32,172 nt of DNA from Aeromonas caviae (GTDB taxonomy: Bacteria > Pseudomonadota > Gammaproteobacteria > Enterobacterales > Aeromonadaceae), in assembly GCF_000819785.1 (NCBI RefSeq), contig NZ_CDBK01000032.1, positions 1-32,172 on the forward strand, read 5' to 3'. The notes below the pieces were generated by a model. That model saw only the letters and a program-made list of their open reading frames with translations. It was not told where the DNA came from and made no database searches. Below, piece after piece: positions 32,117 to 32,172 of the stretch; position 1 is the stretch's first letter, and every line of letters begins with the position of its first letter. The position numbers and the translations under genes were made by a program.

Positions 32117-32172
32117 TACTGCAACATGCTCTTATCAGACGGCATGTAAATTCAGACTGATAACCCGATGTG

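Noticed and set aside
1..32172. Genomic island, prophage, IS element or CRISPR array
   Set aside because: No integrase, transposase, terminal inverted repeats with target duplication, or spaced repeats were seen; the tRNA-Leu at the right edge has no integrase beside it within the window.

Overview
The window is about 32 kb of dense, GC-rich, evenly composed chromosomal sequence from a gammaproteobacterium, almost certainly Aeromonas. The clearest markers are an exeAB operon (type II secretion) with the start of exeC at the left edge, and a secreted GCAT acyltransferase of exactly the length known from that genus. Most other proteins (Hsp33, PckA, Cca, MutY, YggX, MltC, SlyB, RsmC, DapA, GlgC) resemble their enteric or Vibrio counterparts. 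I see no IS element, prophage, CRISPR array or integron, so this is core chromosome. Species is not resolved. All homology calls are from recognition of motifs and remembered family sequences; no search was run.

Layout. 1-173 (-) is the 5' end of exeC. 363-1750 (+) holds the heat-shock pair hslR-hslO. 1900-3525 is pckA (gluconeogenesis), then a GntR/FCD regulator and an M24 aminopeptidase P in one unit, a GNAT acetyltransferase and the lipoprotein slyB. A perfect bidirectional terminator separates slyB from a minus-strand CYTH (YgiF-like) gene, which is divergent from a DUF47 protein plus phosphate permease pitA. Minus-strand cca is divergent from exeAB. mutY-yggX-mltC form an overlapping or closely spaced operon. 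A YgiW/YdeI-family periplasmic protein (-) is divergent from gcat, followed by an ompA-type porin.

From 20251 to 23730 the minus strand carries the envelope-maintenance operon pqiABC, all overlapping. A divergent Hfq-family protein (+) follows, then on the minus strand a YqaB-like HAD phosphatase, a GAF/GGDEF diguanylate cyclase and dapA. The window ends with rsmC, glgC-glgA (glycogen synthesis) and a tRNA-Leu(CAG), all on the plus strand. There is no gene-free stretch longer than 300 bases; the longest gaps are 18886-19163 and 27791-28068.

The most interesting points are not large islands but small elements. They are: a second-type Hfq with its proximal-pore histidine replaced; an intrinsic terminator inside the dapA leader with a strong promoter behind it (attenuator or small RNA); an inverted repeat straddling the rsmC -10 box; an 18-bp perfect palindrome upstream of pckA and a related long hairpin upstream of hslO; a shared TTCACG-N5-TTCACG motif in two promoter regions; an inverted repeat embedded in the tRNA promoter; and a 23-bp imperfect direct repeat upstream of the HAD gene.
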